Below are positions 1 through 12,139 of a stretch of 64,000 nucleotides of DNA, piece after piece. Location: positions 16,751,762-16,815,761 of the forward strand of contig NC_092864.1 in NCBI RefSeq assembly GCF_032062135.1, in the 5' to 3' direction. The translations under genes were made by a program, and so were the position numbers. The notes below the pieces were generated by a model. That model had not been told where the DNA came from, did not search any database, and saw nothing but the letters and a program-made list of their open reading frames with translations. Position 1 is the stretch's first letter. Every line of letters starts with the position of its first letter. Source of the stretch: Pyxicephalus adspersus (Eukaryota; Chordata; Amphibia; Anura; Pyxicephalidae).

Positions 1-170
1 TAATGATCTTCTTGGCTATCTGTAATAGTGAAATGTAAAAGGCACATACCCCCACTTTATTGTACTGAGCTCTGTGGATATAGTACCGGTAATTATAGAA
101 GGGGTTCCCTGAAGACCTGAAAAGTATTTCAAGGGTTCCCTCATGTTAAAAAGTTTGAGAAAGGCTGGGA
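1..170 (-). mobile_element. Truncated hAT-like repeat (AGCCTTTCTCAAAC family)
   Basis: Read on the minus strand, this segment starts with the terminal motif CAGCCTTTCTCAAAC and continues with the same order of blocks as the copy at 22808-23066 (ATGGGGGAACCC-like block, then a stretch ending in TATATCCACAG). The window edge cuts it off, so the second end is missing. A terminal motif beginning CAGCC..CTCAA is typical of nonautonomous hAT elements, but no target duplication can be seen here. The relationship to 22.8 kb is seen directly; the class is inferred. Confidence 0.5.
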
Positions 171-986
171 TAGATACTGGTCAACTAGTGAAGGTTCTCT
201 GTGGTTAGTAAATAAAAGGAAGCTATATTTACTTTAAATGTTCTTATACAAATTCAGTTTTTCCTTACGTCTTTCAGACATGATTGGGTATTCAAAGTAA
301 AAATGCTCCAACTTATTTACTTTCAATTTGCAAACAGAATAGCTTCTACTCCCTCATTCAAGTAACCCCCGTGGTGTTTCTATTTGCAGATAACAAGTCC
401 AGCTTCAGCCAAAACTGTCACTAATACTGTAAGTTACAGGAAATTAGTTCATCTTTATATTTTAGCAGAATTTGCCAGGTATGACCGAGTCAATTCTGAT
501 TCCTATTATCAAACCTTCTTAAACTGTCACTCCTGTTATACAGTATACAATTTGTGCGTTTCTCTAAATAAACATTCTATCGATCCTCCCAGTTGCCATA
601 GTTATCAACATATAACCTTATTAACACAACATGATCCATCTTTCCCCACCGGGTGCTGCAAATATCTGTCTTTACAAGTCTATTTATATGTTCACCTAGG
701 TCTCTACTTAGATTACAAATTGCTACTGCATGTCTATTATTTTCTAATGGGATTCTACGTCAGTGCTTTGTGGTTGTGTTTCTATATATAATATTGACTG
801 TATTTTAACATTGGATATTACTTTTCTCTTTATAACATATGGCTGACGTCATGAGGGACCTGGCTATTTGGATGAGGCAGCATCTTGCAATTATGGAGCT
901 CTTAATAAGCAACTAGTTACAGTACATCTAAAGGCTACTGCATGGCAGCCATAACGTCCTAGGTCCAGTTACTATGTCAGGAAATA

Positions 987-1013
987 AATATATATATATA
1001 TATATATATATAT
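987..1013. repeat. (AT)n microsatellite
   Basis: About thirteen uninterrupted AT units. Confidence 0.95.
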
Positions 1014-1091
1014 CATTTCGATTAGAAAGTCAGGATGAAATATATTGTGACAGCTCATGACTTGCATAGTTGTTCTTTATGAGGCTTGATA

Positions 1092-1300
1092 ATAAAGCGG
1101 ACTTAAACTCAAAATCTTTATATAAAAGGCTAAACAATCCTTTTATTTAGGGTAATAATTTTATTTTTTTAAGTGCAACACCCCACCGGGATACCTATGT
1201 CACCCATCTCGGGAGGCTCTTGGCTGCTCCTTCCACACATTCCCGAGATTGGGGAGTCCTTTCGTTAATGGAAGAAAAAAATGCTTTTATAAAAGGATGC
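1092..1300 (+). mobile_element. Partial TTAA-type MITE (GGAACTAAAC family)
   Basis: It begins with AAAGCGGACTTAAACTC, a variant of the terminal repeat AAAGNGGAACTAAAC seen at 8864, 26897 and 36275. The interior (T-run, AGTGCAACACCCC, GGGATACCTATGTC, CGGGAGGCT, GCTGCTCCTTC, CCCGAG) parallels the complete copy at 26897-27222 block by block. The right terminal repeat is not recognisable, so this is a decayed or 3'-truncated copy. Confidence 0.55.
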
Positions 1301-1583
1301 TTTAAATCTTGCTTTCATTCAGTTCTGTTCTATTACAACATTCTTGTTTGTGCATTAACAAATAGGATTTGTTTGCCAGGTATAGAAACATCTCACAGCA
1401 TGAATTATGCAACAGATAACAGTACGCAGTACATGTTTATTTAAATTGCAATTGTCCTGAATCGCCTGTACATACAACCATATCAGTTTACATTCACATA
1501 ATACAATTAGCTCAGTTTGTTCTATTGGGTCAGATGATTTAGGATCTAATGGATGTACAGAACCTTTGACTTCTAAACACAAT

Positions 1584-1804
1584 GGGCCTGATTTATTAAA
1601 GCTCTCCAAGGCTGGGGAAGATACACTTTCATTAGTGAACCTGTGTGATCCAGCAAACCTGGAACAGATCTCGTCCAGGATTGAAAACATTTGCTAAAAA
1701 ATAGCAGATGACTTTTAGGAAATCCATTCCAGGTTTGCTGGATTACCCAACCACACTGATGAAAGTGTATCCTCTCCAGGCTGGAGAGCTTTAATAAATC
1801 AGGG
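1584..1804. mobile_element. Palindromic MITE, copy A
   Basis: An element of about 220 bp whose two halves are near-complete inverted repeats. The left half runs GGGCCTGATTTATTAAAGC, then CTCCAAGGCTGGGG, then ATACACTTTCAT. The right half mirrors it, ending GCTTTAATAAATCAGGG. The centre reads GAAAACATTTGCTAAAAAATAGCA. Other copies are at 21117-21363 and 60741-60934. It has no coding capacity. The nested copy at 21.1 kb suggests a 2-3 bp TA/ATA target, compatible with a Tc1/mariner- or PIF/Harbinger-like source. The superfamily is not proven. Confidence 0.8.
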
Positions 1805-2013
1805 TCTGATTTATTTAAGCTCTCAAAGACTGAAGATAATAGACTATAATGAGAACCTGGGTGATCCAACAAACCTGTATTGGATTTCCTAAAAATAATT
1901 TGCTATTGGTTGGCAAATGTTTTTAATCCTGGACCAGAGTTTTTTTGGATCACCAAGGTCATCCCATGATACTCTATCTTCTCCAGTCTCCGAAAGCTTT
2001 AATAAATCAGACT
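1802..2013. mobile_element. Palindromic MITE, copy B, directly abutting copy A
   Basis: A second, more diverged copy begins at the GGG that ends copy A (GGGTCTGATTTATTTAAGCTCTC) and ends in GCTTTAATAAATCAGACTC. It has its own central region (AATTTGCTATTGG..GGCAAATG). The two copies share the junction GGG with no spacer, so one probably inserted at the end of the other. Confidence 0.75.
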
Positions 2014-5000
2014 CATTGTAATGGTATTCATATCATCATACTAAAGACTATTTATACTATTAACATTACTCCCAACTGCCCCGCAAATGTGAGACTTAAT
2101 CATTATGTCTCTCTTTCCTCCATAGTTGTCCCTCCTTTTGGACCTGTGTGTAGCCCTCAATAATATATGAAGTGTATGTGACTGGTGGCTGACTTAACCA
2201 ACCAACATCTCCTCATAAAAATATGAGGATATGAAATAGCTACACTTAGCTTCTAACTTCTTATATGGCTTACCTATGCTGCACCTTTGTAGGTTAGCCA
2301 TTTCAGCCTTGTCCATTTCTCTAATAATACTCTGTGTAAGAAAGAGGGGCTTGGATTCTGATGCCCTGTCCTGGTTAACAACGCTGCTTCTTCATATATA
2401 AGACCACTACATCCATTGTTAAGGTTTTGGCTCTTTGGGCTTAGATACACTTTAAGTGTTAAATACTATGTGCCTTACATTCAATTGTAGCAAGCATTAA
2501 TCTTTGTTCCAGTAATTAGCCTGGTTACTGGGTCAGATCATGAATTATCTTCCTCTTGCCTGTGTAAAGGCAACTATATCGGTAACACATTTTTTTTCTT
2601 TCTAAATGTATTATTTATTCATTGCCATCCTGGACTGCAATAAAAGGCTCACTTTGTGCCCAATAATTTTGTATATATTAGTCATTTAGGTCCCACGTGC
2701 TAAGAGGCAGCAGCCGCAGGTTCTGCTATGGTGATAGAGACACTCAATCACACATGAGAATGCTGTTTGTTCACTCACACTTGTAAAAACATTATTTACA
2801 TGCAAAAGAGATTTCTTTACAACTTTAAGTGCACAATTAACTCTATTTGTCTGCTAAATGCTTGCTCAAAGCATAAATGCTATAGAAAGAGGCTGCAGAT
2901 ACCTTATTGGCAAGCACCTACCATCAAGGTCCATTCTGGTTTGCCTCCTGATTCACCTTTCTAATTGTGAACATTTTTGAGACCTAGGCAACCTATTAGA
3001 CCTATAACCCAATGTGATCGTACTTTGGTGTGGCAATGGACCACGTAGGCTCCAATTGTGGGAGGTAGGGGGATTGTCACTGATGATCCATACTAGACTA
3101 AGTATTTCTAGCTGTATAAGCTATTGTTTGGTATGGGGGTGAACATACCCAGTAAATTAAATCTCAGCCAAAACACGTATTTTGGTTTGACAACAATGGA
3201 AAGAGTTATACAATTTGTTCGGCTTCCTTAAAATGTGTTTCTCATTAAGGATATTACATTCACTTCTTATCATGTAGGTACAATGAAATCAGAGAAAATC
3301 TCTTTAGGGTTTGGTTTTCATTAAATGGGCTTTGCATTGCAAAGAAAGTTTATGGGAATGTAAAAGCAGGCCAAATACAAATCATAAATGCTTAACTGTG
3401 GTTTAAATGCACGAGTCAATGAATTCTGAACAGTCTCAGCAGCGCCCCAACTTGCTATAAACACAAACCCAAAGCCCGTCCACATAAGACCATAGACAGT
3501 TGTTTTTGCAGCATGGGTCCACACTGGAAGATTTTCATCTATTCTTGTTCTGGTGAGTTTCTTTCTTAACTTCAGTCCAATGCCCCCCAATTGGGGAAAG
3601 TGGACACCAACACAAACCTGACAGATGCTCTAAACCCCTCAACACATCTAAAATAATCCACCAGGCCCAAGGCATATTCCACAATTTTCCTTGCACAGAA
3701 TCTAACCCTGGCACCAAGCCATTTTTTAATTATAAGCAATGATACACTGTAGCTCAAGGTATAGCAAAAGGAGTGATTCCTGTGCTAGTTAGCAAAGTAG
3801 AAGCATAGCTCTGCTCGATTTAATGACAATATCTGGAGAAACGTTATTTCATTGCTAACCAAAGCCTCAAAAATGATCCAATCTGTGACCAATAATAGTA
3901 ACACCAGGAGCAATGACTGATTTAGCAATGCTCAGATATTGCCACTCATTCTAATTAGAAATGGAGCAGTTATTCTCTGTTCAAAGCCATCGCATGAGTA
4001 CAGCATGCTCCTTATGCTCCAGGAGTAATGCTCGTCTGACAAGGTCCGCACAATATAAGAACAGCCTGGGGCAAAAACCTGCATATGCTCATAATAGTAA
4101 TCTTTGGAGCACTGACATGCTGCTGTGAATAACGGAGGGCGATTCTTAAAGATGAATTCTGGTATAAGCAAGCACTGACTTATTAAAGCGGTGTATACAT
4201 TCTTATTTATATATTGGTATCCTTTGTGTACTTTTTGTAATTGGTGGATCTGCTGGGTCCCTCCCAGAGCTCAGGGTATGTGCAACACAGTGATGAAGGC
4301 ACTACCAATTTTACAAGGTAGTATCCAGACTTGTAAAGACATTTGGAGCTCACAGAATAGATTTTCTTTCTTCCAAATGATCATCTCATTCCACAGGTCC
4401 CCTGTGCCCTGGAATGTGGTAGGGTTGTCATTCATAAGGGGTCGGCATTCCTCAGCAGGCTACATTTCTTTGCAGATTGCCAAGGTAATGCCCACGTATA
4501 ATGCAGAGCTGCCATGACCACAAAGTTGTCCAATCACTTGATCAAGCCATTGACATCCATGCTCAGGAGGGCAGGGCTAGACGATGCTGGTTGTCATCCT
4601 CTTACAAAGGTATTTCTTTTGTAATACAGGACAAGCCATTTGTATTGCATGCAGTGATCTTATCACATATGGAAAGTAGTGTATTTTAAGAATATGAGAA
4701 AAATGCAGCAAATTAACGTTTCTTTTTAAAAAATTTGAACCAGGCCAGGTTTTTGCAGAAACGGAAAGACAATGTCCCTTCAGCAATAAAACATACTCAA
4801 CTTGCGTGCCTAATCGCTTCCTTAAACTGTTACTATTGCTTAGTTGTGAGCTGCATGTGCAAGCGTGTATGGGAGTTCTGTCATCCTGGCCTGGCTAATA
4901 CGTATGGCTGAAGATCTAAACAAAGAAGAGAAGAAGATGTCGGCGCCTGTGACAAAACCAAGAGAGGCGACTTTACATAAGGTTTGGTTCTGCAATACAA

Positions 5001-6727
5001 AAGAAGTTAAGTCTGGAGTCCAGTTTTAGGATTTGAGCAATAATTTGCTATTCTTACTACCGTGGTATCACCAATGATCTGATGTTGTCAAAGTTTACAG
5101 TATAGAAGACCAATGATTTAAAAAAAAAAAAATCGCTTACAAGTACAATACTTTTCAATATCAAGTATAACACCCTAAATTCTGTTCTCCATATATAAGG
5201 AGAAACTAATAATAAATAATCCTGATTGAGCACCATGCAGGTATTTTTAGAAGACTGTCAGATCCGGTATTTGAAACTCTGACATTGCATATGTTGTATT
5301 CTATCATCATAAATCAAATTACATTCTGGCTAGTAGAGAATATTTCTGGCTACAATCTGGTGTGACACTTTCCCTTTGGTTTACTGGAGGAGGGTAGCAC
5401 TGGCCCATGACGAAGGCAGCGAGGTTAAATTAACAGCATGGTTTGCATCAATAGTGAGTCAGCTTTATGTCAGCCCACACTCGCTGCTATTCTCAGAGAG
5501 CATTCTACTCCTACATGATCTAATTCTGCTTCTGAAGATGTTACCGCGTAACCCCTTTACCTGCTGCTCCAGGTATTCTTTCCCGCCATCTCCAGAAGTA
5601 GTGACACACAGTGACTTCATAAAGGCGACTCTGTTACTTACGTCTCTAATCCCTATTAATTCCTAAACATTAATAGATTTATTCCTCTTTCTAGTTTACT
5701 ATTGGGTAATATCGTTCTTTTATGTAACACAGCTGAAGTTTTTATTCACAGCTAACTGCAGGTAAAACTAGTTAACATATTTTTTGTAATAATAGGTACA
5801 ATTACTCACTGTTTATTTATAACTAAGTTTTATTTTAACAGAACCCCAGGGATTAAGTAAAATCTTTTGCAAAACAGAGAATATTATCCAGGATTGCAGC
5901 TGTGCTAATGGCAGTGAAACCACTCATTTACCATTATGCTGGTAAATATTTTAAAAGTGTACAGAATTTAAGGCTGGAGGGGCAGCATCTCATCCCATGA
6001 TTCTGTGCTTCCTTCCTTTTACAAGCAACAGTGTTGCTTGGAACTTGGTAAAATCTGTCCCCACCATATCATACCATATCATAAGAAGGAGCAACATCAG
6101 AAAGGCTTTGAAACCCCTGAAATATGTCCTTGTGCTGTGATTGGTCCATCAACCATGTGGTCTTGGTCTATGAGCTAAGGGAGCAGGAGCAAGGAAAGGC
6201 AAATATTAGGAAGCCATTGAGTAAGCCAGATGAACCATACTAAACATTTTCTGTAACAACATGTATTTGGCTGAAACACAAACTGCATCCAAAGGATCAA
6301 TTACCCCAGTCCTCTTGGGCTAACTCCTGTATATATTAGATTAAAAAGTAGTCTCAGATTTATATCACAAGTGGCCCTAATAAGGAATGCTGATTGCAAT
6401 CTGTGTTGCCAATTGGATGAGTTATATATGCAGAACAATAATTTAGCAAGCTGTATAATAGAGTTGCAGGTGTGTTTTAAAGGCTTTTTACTTATAAACA
6501 TCCATGCCAACTGTATGGTATAACAATGGTTAAGATTCCTTGCTTTATTCCTATCTATTTCCGGCTTCTTTTGAATTCTCTCCAAAATATAAAAAACAGG
6601 CAAATGCAGAAAAAGGACTGGGACCACCTTGTACTTCTTCAAGCAATTATGACCTGGAAACTTAAGGGCAAAGATCTCACTACTGGGATAGATATATAAG
6701 ACGTCATTAGGTGGAATATTTGTTCAG
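2014..6727. other. Gene-free stretch, nothing assigned
   Basis: AT-rich DNA with frequent stops in all frames. All open frames are under 110 codons and show neither codon-like composition nor paired splice sites. A 12-A run lies near 5119-5132. The block 5360-5660 is less AT-rich and contains octamer-like ATTTGCAT-type and TGACTTCAT-type words. It could be conserved noncoding DNA, but nothing here proves it. Confidence 0.5.
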
Positions 6728-7058
6728 TATTATTATTACACAGTATTTATATGGGGCCATCATATTAAGCAGGGCTGTACAAAGTTTATAGTAGTGACAC
6801 CAACTCTCCTTCAAAGGAGCTCACAATCTAATATCCCATACCATAGTCATATGGTAGGGATATTGGGGGGGGGGGGTGGAGAAGCCAAAAAACCAGTGTT
6901 TTTGGAATATGGGAGGAAACCAGAGTACCCGGGGGAAACCCACACGGACATGGAGAGAACCTGGAAATTCCATGCAGATAGTGCCCTGGTTGGGATTTGA
7001 ACCTGGGATATATTGCTGCAAAGGCTAGAGTGCTAACCACTGAGCCACCGTGCTGCTC
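6728..7058 (-). mobile_element. V-SINE (tRNA-headed, DANA/Mermaid-like)
   Basis: On the minus strand the order is: a tRNA-like head with A-box TGGCTCAGTGG and B-box GGTTCAAATCC; the conserved vertebrate V-domain (TGGGTTTCCCCCGGGTACTC, then GGTTTCCTCCCA); an interior ending AGATTGTGAGCTCC; and a tail like GGCCCCATATAAATA followed by ATA repeats. The layout matches the V-SINE superfamily (DANA in zebrafish and relatives in other vertebrates). A run of 13-14 G at about 6863-6876 is a local expansion within the body. Further copies are at 20864, 43358, 51433, 58980 and 60317. Confidence 0.85.
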
Positions 7059-7062
7059 ACAC

Positions 7063-7125
7063 AGTATATATATATATAACAAATATTCATATATATGAAT
7101 ATATACAATATTCATATAACAAATA
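7063..7125. repeat. AT-rich microsatellite with imperfect palindrome
   Basis: (TA)n followed by AACAAATATTCATATATATG and its near-mirror GAATATATACAATATTCATA. It lies directly against the 5' end of the V-SINE. Confidence 0.8.
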
Positions 7126-7298
7126 GTGGCATTGCTCAAAGGCAGTGGAGTTTCCTATACATTGAATATCTGGAGGAATGTTTATCTTACCAAAAAAACA
7201 CATCAAGCCTATCATATGTGAGGTATATGAAAGAAATCTGAAGAAATGAAATAAAAGGCATCTAGATGAGGTTTCCGGATAAACCTTCAATGTGAATC

Positions 7299-7640
7299 TT
7301 AAAGTGGAACTTAAGTCCCACTTTTAACATGGGTGATTCAGGCCGGAGGTTATTCCACAAAGGGACCGGCAATGTCCCTTCTGTGATACCTTTTCTCACC
7401 TGCCTGTCAAATTCTGCTGAGCTGCACAGCTTCGGTGGCCAAGTAAACCCAGTAATCCTGGTTTCCCTTGTGCGTGCCAGGAATGAATGAAGTTACATCA
7501 TCCCAAGATAGCCCAGAATCGTCTTCAGAAAGAAAAGAAGAAGGAAGATGGCAGTGCCCAGCAAAGGAACATGGCAGTTTTTGAGGCAAGTTCCCTGACG
7601 GTGACAGGAGGAGTGGACCATGCCTGTAATGTTTATTAAT
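7299..7640 (+). mobile_element. TTAA-type MITE, left end and body
   Basis: It starts TTAAAGTGGAACTTAAG, the family terminal repeat. Body blocks GGCAATGTCCCTT, CTGTCAAATT, TACTGAGCTG-like and TTCCCTTGTGCGTGCCAGGA recur in the same order at 58390-58673, where the right terminal repeat is preserved instead. Together the two copies define one family. The right end here is decayed, so the boundary is approximate. Confidence 0.55.
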
Positions 7641-7989
7641 AATAAATGTTAATTGCATTCATCAAAAGCCCGCATGACAGACTGACAACGCTGGAAAAAA
7701 ACAGGACAGAAAGGACAGAGCGTTGTCACACTCACATCGGATCATATCTGGAGTTTACATGAAAGCTGAAAATTTAAAGTGATAGATAATGACTATTTAC
7801 AAAAACACATATTACAATAACACATGGAAAACACCCTCCTAACAGAAATACACAGAAATCTTTTGGGATAAAACAAAATACATTTATACATTTTTTATCC
7901 TCTATTGATATTTAGATTTATGTACAGATTTTTATTTTAGTTTTCACTTAAGAAAACTTTTACGGAAATATAAATCTATGAATAAAACT

Positions 7990-8340
7990 GCTTTAGTGTA
8001 TCGGCATTACTGTATTTTCCATGTGAGCGATTTTGTTTTCTTGTTCATTGTTAGAAAATTAGTGCAATTTTGTAGCCATGAAAACGTGAGCCGTAAACAG
8101 ATACTTCCTGCGGTGCGCTGCCATTCAAAATCAGCTGAATGGAGCTAAAATGCCATTTGACACAGGAATAACTAATCACTACGAGTGTTCATTAATTATA
8201 CACATGGCAATTGTAACGGATGACTGACGGACTGAGAATAAAACAGGCACCGTTCAGATTCTCTTGGGCAGAAACGTTTGTACGGTTATAGTTAACATGC
8301 AATCATACAGATTTATGGCGACTATATTTAGCTAAGCTCT
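7990..8340. other. Possible conserved noncoding element
   Basis: Sequence free of recognised repeats and rich in homeodomain and bHLH-like words (CAGCTG inside TCAGCTGAATGG, TTCATTAATTATAC, AACTAATCAC, CAATTGTAAC). It is not protein-coding in any frame. This texture is common in conserved vertebrate enhancers, but conservation itself cannot be judged from one sequence. Confidence 0.25.
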
Positions 8341-8863
8341 ACTTGTACAGAGTAAATAAGTAGAAATTCATCATCACTGAGACGCTGCTTGTACAATATA
8401 TATCCTAATTACTCAACAACCTGCGTCAATCCATTCTTTATAGAAATATTACTATTGAACGTTCAGTTTGAATCAGCTACATACATTTTAGTTGCATCAA
8501 AATGAGTCCTACAGTTTGTTTTCTTTAGAACACAGTTTGTCCCCTGACAGCATACTGGTGATAAGGACCATTGGAAGAAGTGGTCTATCTACAGCAGTCT
8601 GAAATGAGTCAGAGCTAGAGATATCCAATCAGAAGGAAGCATTGGCTTTGCTGATTGGTCAGCTTTAGGTTTGATTAAATTGGGGCATGTTGGGCTTCTG
8701 CAGAGATACCACTGCTTATACACAGAGAGCAAAGTTCTTGGTCTGGAGCATGCTAACACCTAACCCTTTTTCACTCAGGCTGTATTTTTTTTTTTTTTTT
8801 AATAAAATTTAAATATATTTTGTTTTGATGAACATGGAATAAAACTGGATTATTCACTAGTCC

Positions 8864-9067
8864 TTAAAGAGGAACTAAACCCCACTATACCCACCTATCC
8901 CAGTTCCCTCACAGGGCATCGCACAGCTCAGCTTTTTTGACAGTTGACAGAGAGATCAGGCAGGTATGAAGGATTATTGCAGAAGGGACATCACCTGTCC
9001 TTTTCCAAACTAGTGACCTGCCTGATCAAAAATTTTTAAAAGTGGATCTTTAGTTAGATGTTCTTAA
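8864..9067 (+). mobile_element. Short TTAA-type MITE
   Basis: It starts TTAAAGAGGAACTAAACCCC and ends in a decayed inverted copy (TTTAGTTAGATGTTCTTAA), with TTAA at both edges. The inner block CCTGCCTGATCA followed by a T/A run and AGTGGA recurs near 27980-28030. TTAA flanks are the usual signature of piggyBac-related or other TTAA-targeting elements. Confidence 0.6.
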
Positions 9068-9506
9068 ACAAGTAACAAATCTCTTGCGGACACATCTTTC
9101 AAATGTGGGAAAAAGTGGGAGAAAGTCAACCATGTTTCCCCACACCAGGAAGTTTTTTTGGGTTTTTGGAAAGCCACCAAACACAGAGGAAGGGGAAGAC
9201 ATGGTCCTTTATTACTTGCAGTTTTGATTGTTATACAGCTGACCGGTTACTTTGGCCTTGATTGGAAAAATACAGGTCCATGTGAAATTGGATATAATAT
9301 TCACTTTAACGCATCTCTGGTCTACTGAAGCACCTTTCCTAAAACTGGTATATGCATAAGTACAGGAAAGCACCACACCAATAGACATAGTGATGGCACT
9401 GTCAGGCACTGGACTGTAGGGGGTGCTGATAGGCCCAGGGTGTTATTATGTTCAATATGATAAAACAAAGACAATTTGGTACAATACAGTGTTAGGCATG
9501 AAAATT

Positions 9507-9548
<42 letters not shown>
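9507..9548. repeat. (TA)n microsatellite
   Basis: About twenty TA units with one C interruption. Confidence 0.95.
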
Positions 9549-9551
<3 letters not shown>

Positions 9552-9700
9552 CCAAAAACTCAAGTAGTGTTACAGTAGTGACATGCCACTCACAGGACTT
9601 CAGCACAGGAGAAATAGATTAATTTACTTTAATATTTATTGTTTCAAAAAGTCGCAGCTCAACTTTATCAACCAGACATATGTATATAGATATATATGCA

Positions 9701-9703
<3 letters not shown>

Positions 9704-9748
<45 letters not shown>

Positions 9749-9772
9749 TATATATATATATATATATATATA
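9704..9772. repeat. (TA)n microsatellite with one GATA interruption
   Basis: About 34 TA units. The next bases are the terminal repeat of the pogo/Tigger-like element. Confidence 0.95.
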
Positions 9773-10331
9773 GTGGTACCTTGGTATAAGTCCTTAACCT
9801 CTTTCAGATCCTTGGACTTACCAAACAGGACTTATATCAAACAAACTTTTCCCATAAGAAATAAAAGGAAAATGAATAATTTGTTCCCATGAAAACAAAT
9901 CATATTGTTATTGGCATATTATACATTGATGGGGCTGTATAAAATAATTTAAACATTGCTTAATACTAAAACACATAAATACAAAAGCAATTAGATGAAA
10001 TAAATGAAAATTTACCTCACTTTACCATGCTGAGAAAAGTCGAGTGCCTACTAGGATGTTGTTGAGAAGGAAGGAGGAGATGTTATGTAATTCAGAGAGT
10101 TATAGTGCGGGTTGTTCAGTGAATGGTGGCAACTGGCATACTGATGCTCGTGGGCAGTCGTGGCTTTGTCTCCAGAGGGGTAAATAAGGGTAGAGCACGG
10201 TGACACATTTTGACCCATACAAGTTTTAGCACAAAGGTTGAAAACCAAGCAAAGGTTGTATACCAAGCAAAACAAGACTTATACCAAGTTGGACTTATTC
10301 CAAAGCAGACATTTAGTGAGGTACCCCTGTA
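9771..10331. mobile_element. pogo/Tigger-like nonautonomous DNA transposon
   Basis: The left end is TAGTGGTACCTTGGTATAAG. The right end, inverted, reads TACAGGGGTACCTCACTAA, and subterminal motifs GGACTTATACC and GGACTTATTCC face each other. Ends of the form CAGTGGTACCTYGGT are characteristic of Tigger/pogo elements (Tc1/mariner superfamily, TA target). The 560-bp interior has no transposase frame. Insertion next to a (TA)n tract fits TA targeting. Confidence 0.65.
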
Positions 10332-11857
10332 AATAGCAAAATAAACACCCAACCTCAATGATACAGTTTTTCCTACAAATATAAGCAGCAATAACCGATA
10401 TTGGTACAAACATAAGTTGCAAAAGCCATCATATAAAAATATATTGTATAAAGAAGAAAAACATACATACACATATGATGCAGCCAATTGGCCTCATGGA
10501 CACAATGGTGGTATGTACTCAAACCGAGGTTTGGGGGTTTTGTTGGTTATGATAATAAAGAAAAAAAATATGTACAAAACCACTCTATATTCCCTGATTC
10601 CTATCCTACTAAACTTTACATAATGGGTTATTCTGGATATTTGACTTGAGGATTAGTCTAACAGATTCAGTAAGCGATGACATTTGAAATATAAAAGCCC
10701 TTTCTGCCTCACTGGAAAAGCTCCCTTGAAACTTTCATCACTGTTGCACATTGCCAAGATCAATGTAATGTTAAGTGAGCAGTACTGAAATTACAGCTAA
10801 ATTGGCAATTTAAGGTGTCCATGGACATTAGGGTAAAAGTTGTTAAAACATGACGGATTTTTAGGCATCCATTTGACCGCCTCCCGTGTCTGACACATGA
10901 ACATGATTATAACAGATATGGAAAGATGACCAATAACAGACTGCATAGGGTTGGAGTCTATGGATCATTTGTCTGAAAATGTAACATCTTAAGGAAGCTG
11001 GCTAATGAAAAACATCTCTTCCCACCAACATCAACAACTTTTTAAGATGTAAAACAATGCTGGATGATAGTAAGAACTGACAAACATTTGGAAATCTGCA
11101 TAGTGGTTGTACATGGGTTTTTCAGCCAATTACATTCGTCAGCCCAGGCATTTATCTGCTATCCATACAGTGCAGGGCAAATTAATGCTTTCCTGCATAA
11201 TTATCGACAGTTACAGCTAGTAAACCCTATAGGTTGTGTTTTTTTAATTGCAGATAACCATTGCGCCCGACTACATATATACATCTTAGGTCATTCATAT
11301 GAATAGTCCATTCAAACATTATTGTTTGGAAGGTGGATAAATACCCAGTGCCATGTGAACATCAGCCAAAAAAAAAGTGTTTGGCTTATCAAAGTTTAAT
11401 GTGTTTTATTTGTTTTTTTCCCTTTTGAAACAAATTCTGAGTAGGAAACCCTGTCCCCAGACATCAGCTGTAAAATTAGACCCTTGCTTTCTATATGAAA
11501 ATTCTCTGCAGAGGGCCAACACACTCCTTTCTAAGTCCGACCTATAGTTCTCATTCTTACCACTGATTGGGCATCTCTGACTTACTAGGAGGTTTCGGGA
11601 TATTTGCAGAAAATCCTTATGCTGTGGTTGCTCTGTCATCCTCAGTTATGCACTTCTGCATTGGGATACATGGCCTGCAAGAGTTGTACTACTCCCAGCC
11701 TACCATTAAAAGTCCTGCTCAGTCCAGTGATGTTCACATGAGCAAAAGCCTAGGCATTCATCTCGCAAAACGGAACGTTCATGTATGTTTTTACAATCTC
11801 TCCTCTCTGAGGTAGATGGGTTCCATTCTATGGGCATGTTAGTACAAGCAGGAGAAA
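10332..11857. other. Gene-free stretch, nothing assigned
   Basis: No exon-like frame and no repeat that I can name. The segment 10820-10990 has moderate GC and resembles dispersed frog repeats in texture only. Confidence 0.4.
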
Positions 11858-12135
11858 TGATCAAGGCTTAGTCCTGTGTATAGTAATATTGGAGCAATCG
11901 GTAAGCAAACACCTATGGTCAAAGCTTAGTCCTGTGTATAGTAATATTGGAGCAATTGGTAAGCAAACACCTATGGTCAAGGCCTAGTCCTGTGTATAGT
12001 AATATTGGAGCAATTGGTAAGCAAACACCTATGGTCAAAGCTTAGTCCTGTGTATAGTAATATTGGAGCAATTGGTAAGCAGCTATTCACAATCAAGGTT
12101 TAGCCCTGTTTCTATTAATATTGGAGTAGTTGATC
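11858..12135. repeat. 58-bp tandem array, about five units
   Basis: The word TCAAGGCTTAG or TCAAAGCTTAG recurs at 11861, 11919, 11977, 12035 and 12093, exactly 58 bp apart. Units 1-4 are nearly identical (GTCCTGTGTATAGTAATATT, then GGAGCAATTGGTAAGC). The fifth is diverged and runs without a break into the hammerhead-like motif at 12140. The array therefore appears to be an expansion of the DNA just upstream of that motif. Confidence 0.92.
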
Positions 12136-12139
12136 TCCT

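Noticed and set aside
4240..4263. Word GGTGGATCTGCTGGGTCCCT shared with 56452-56471
   Set aside because: Only about 20 bp in common with nothing extending it. Could be chance or a tiny repeat remnant.
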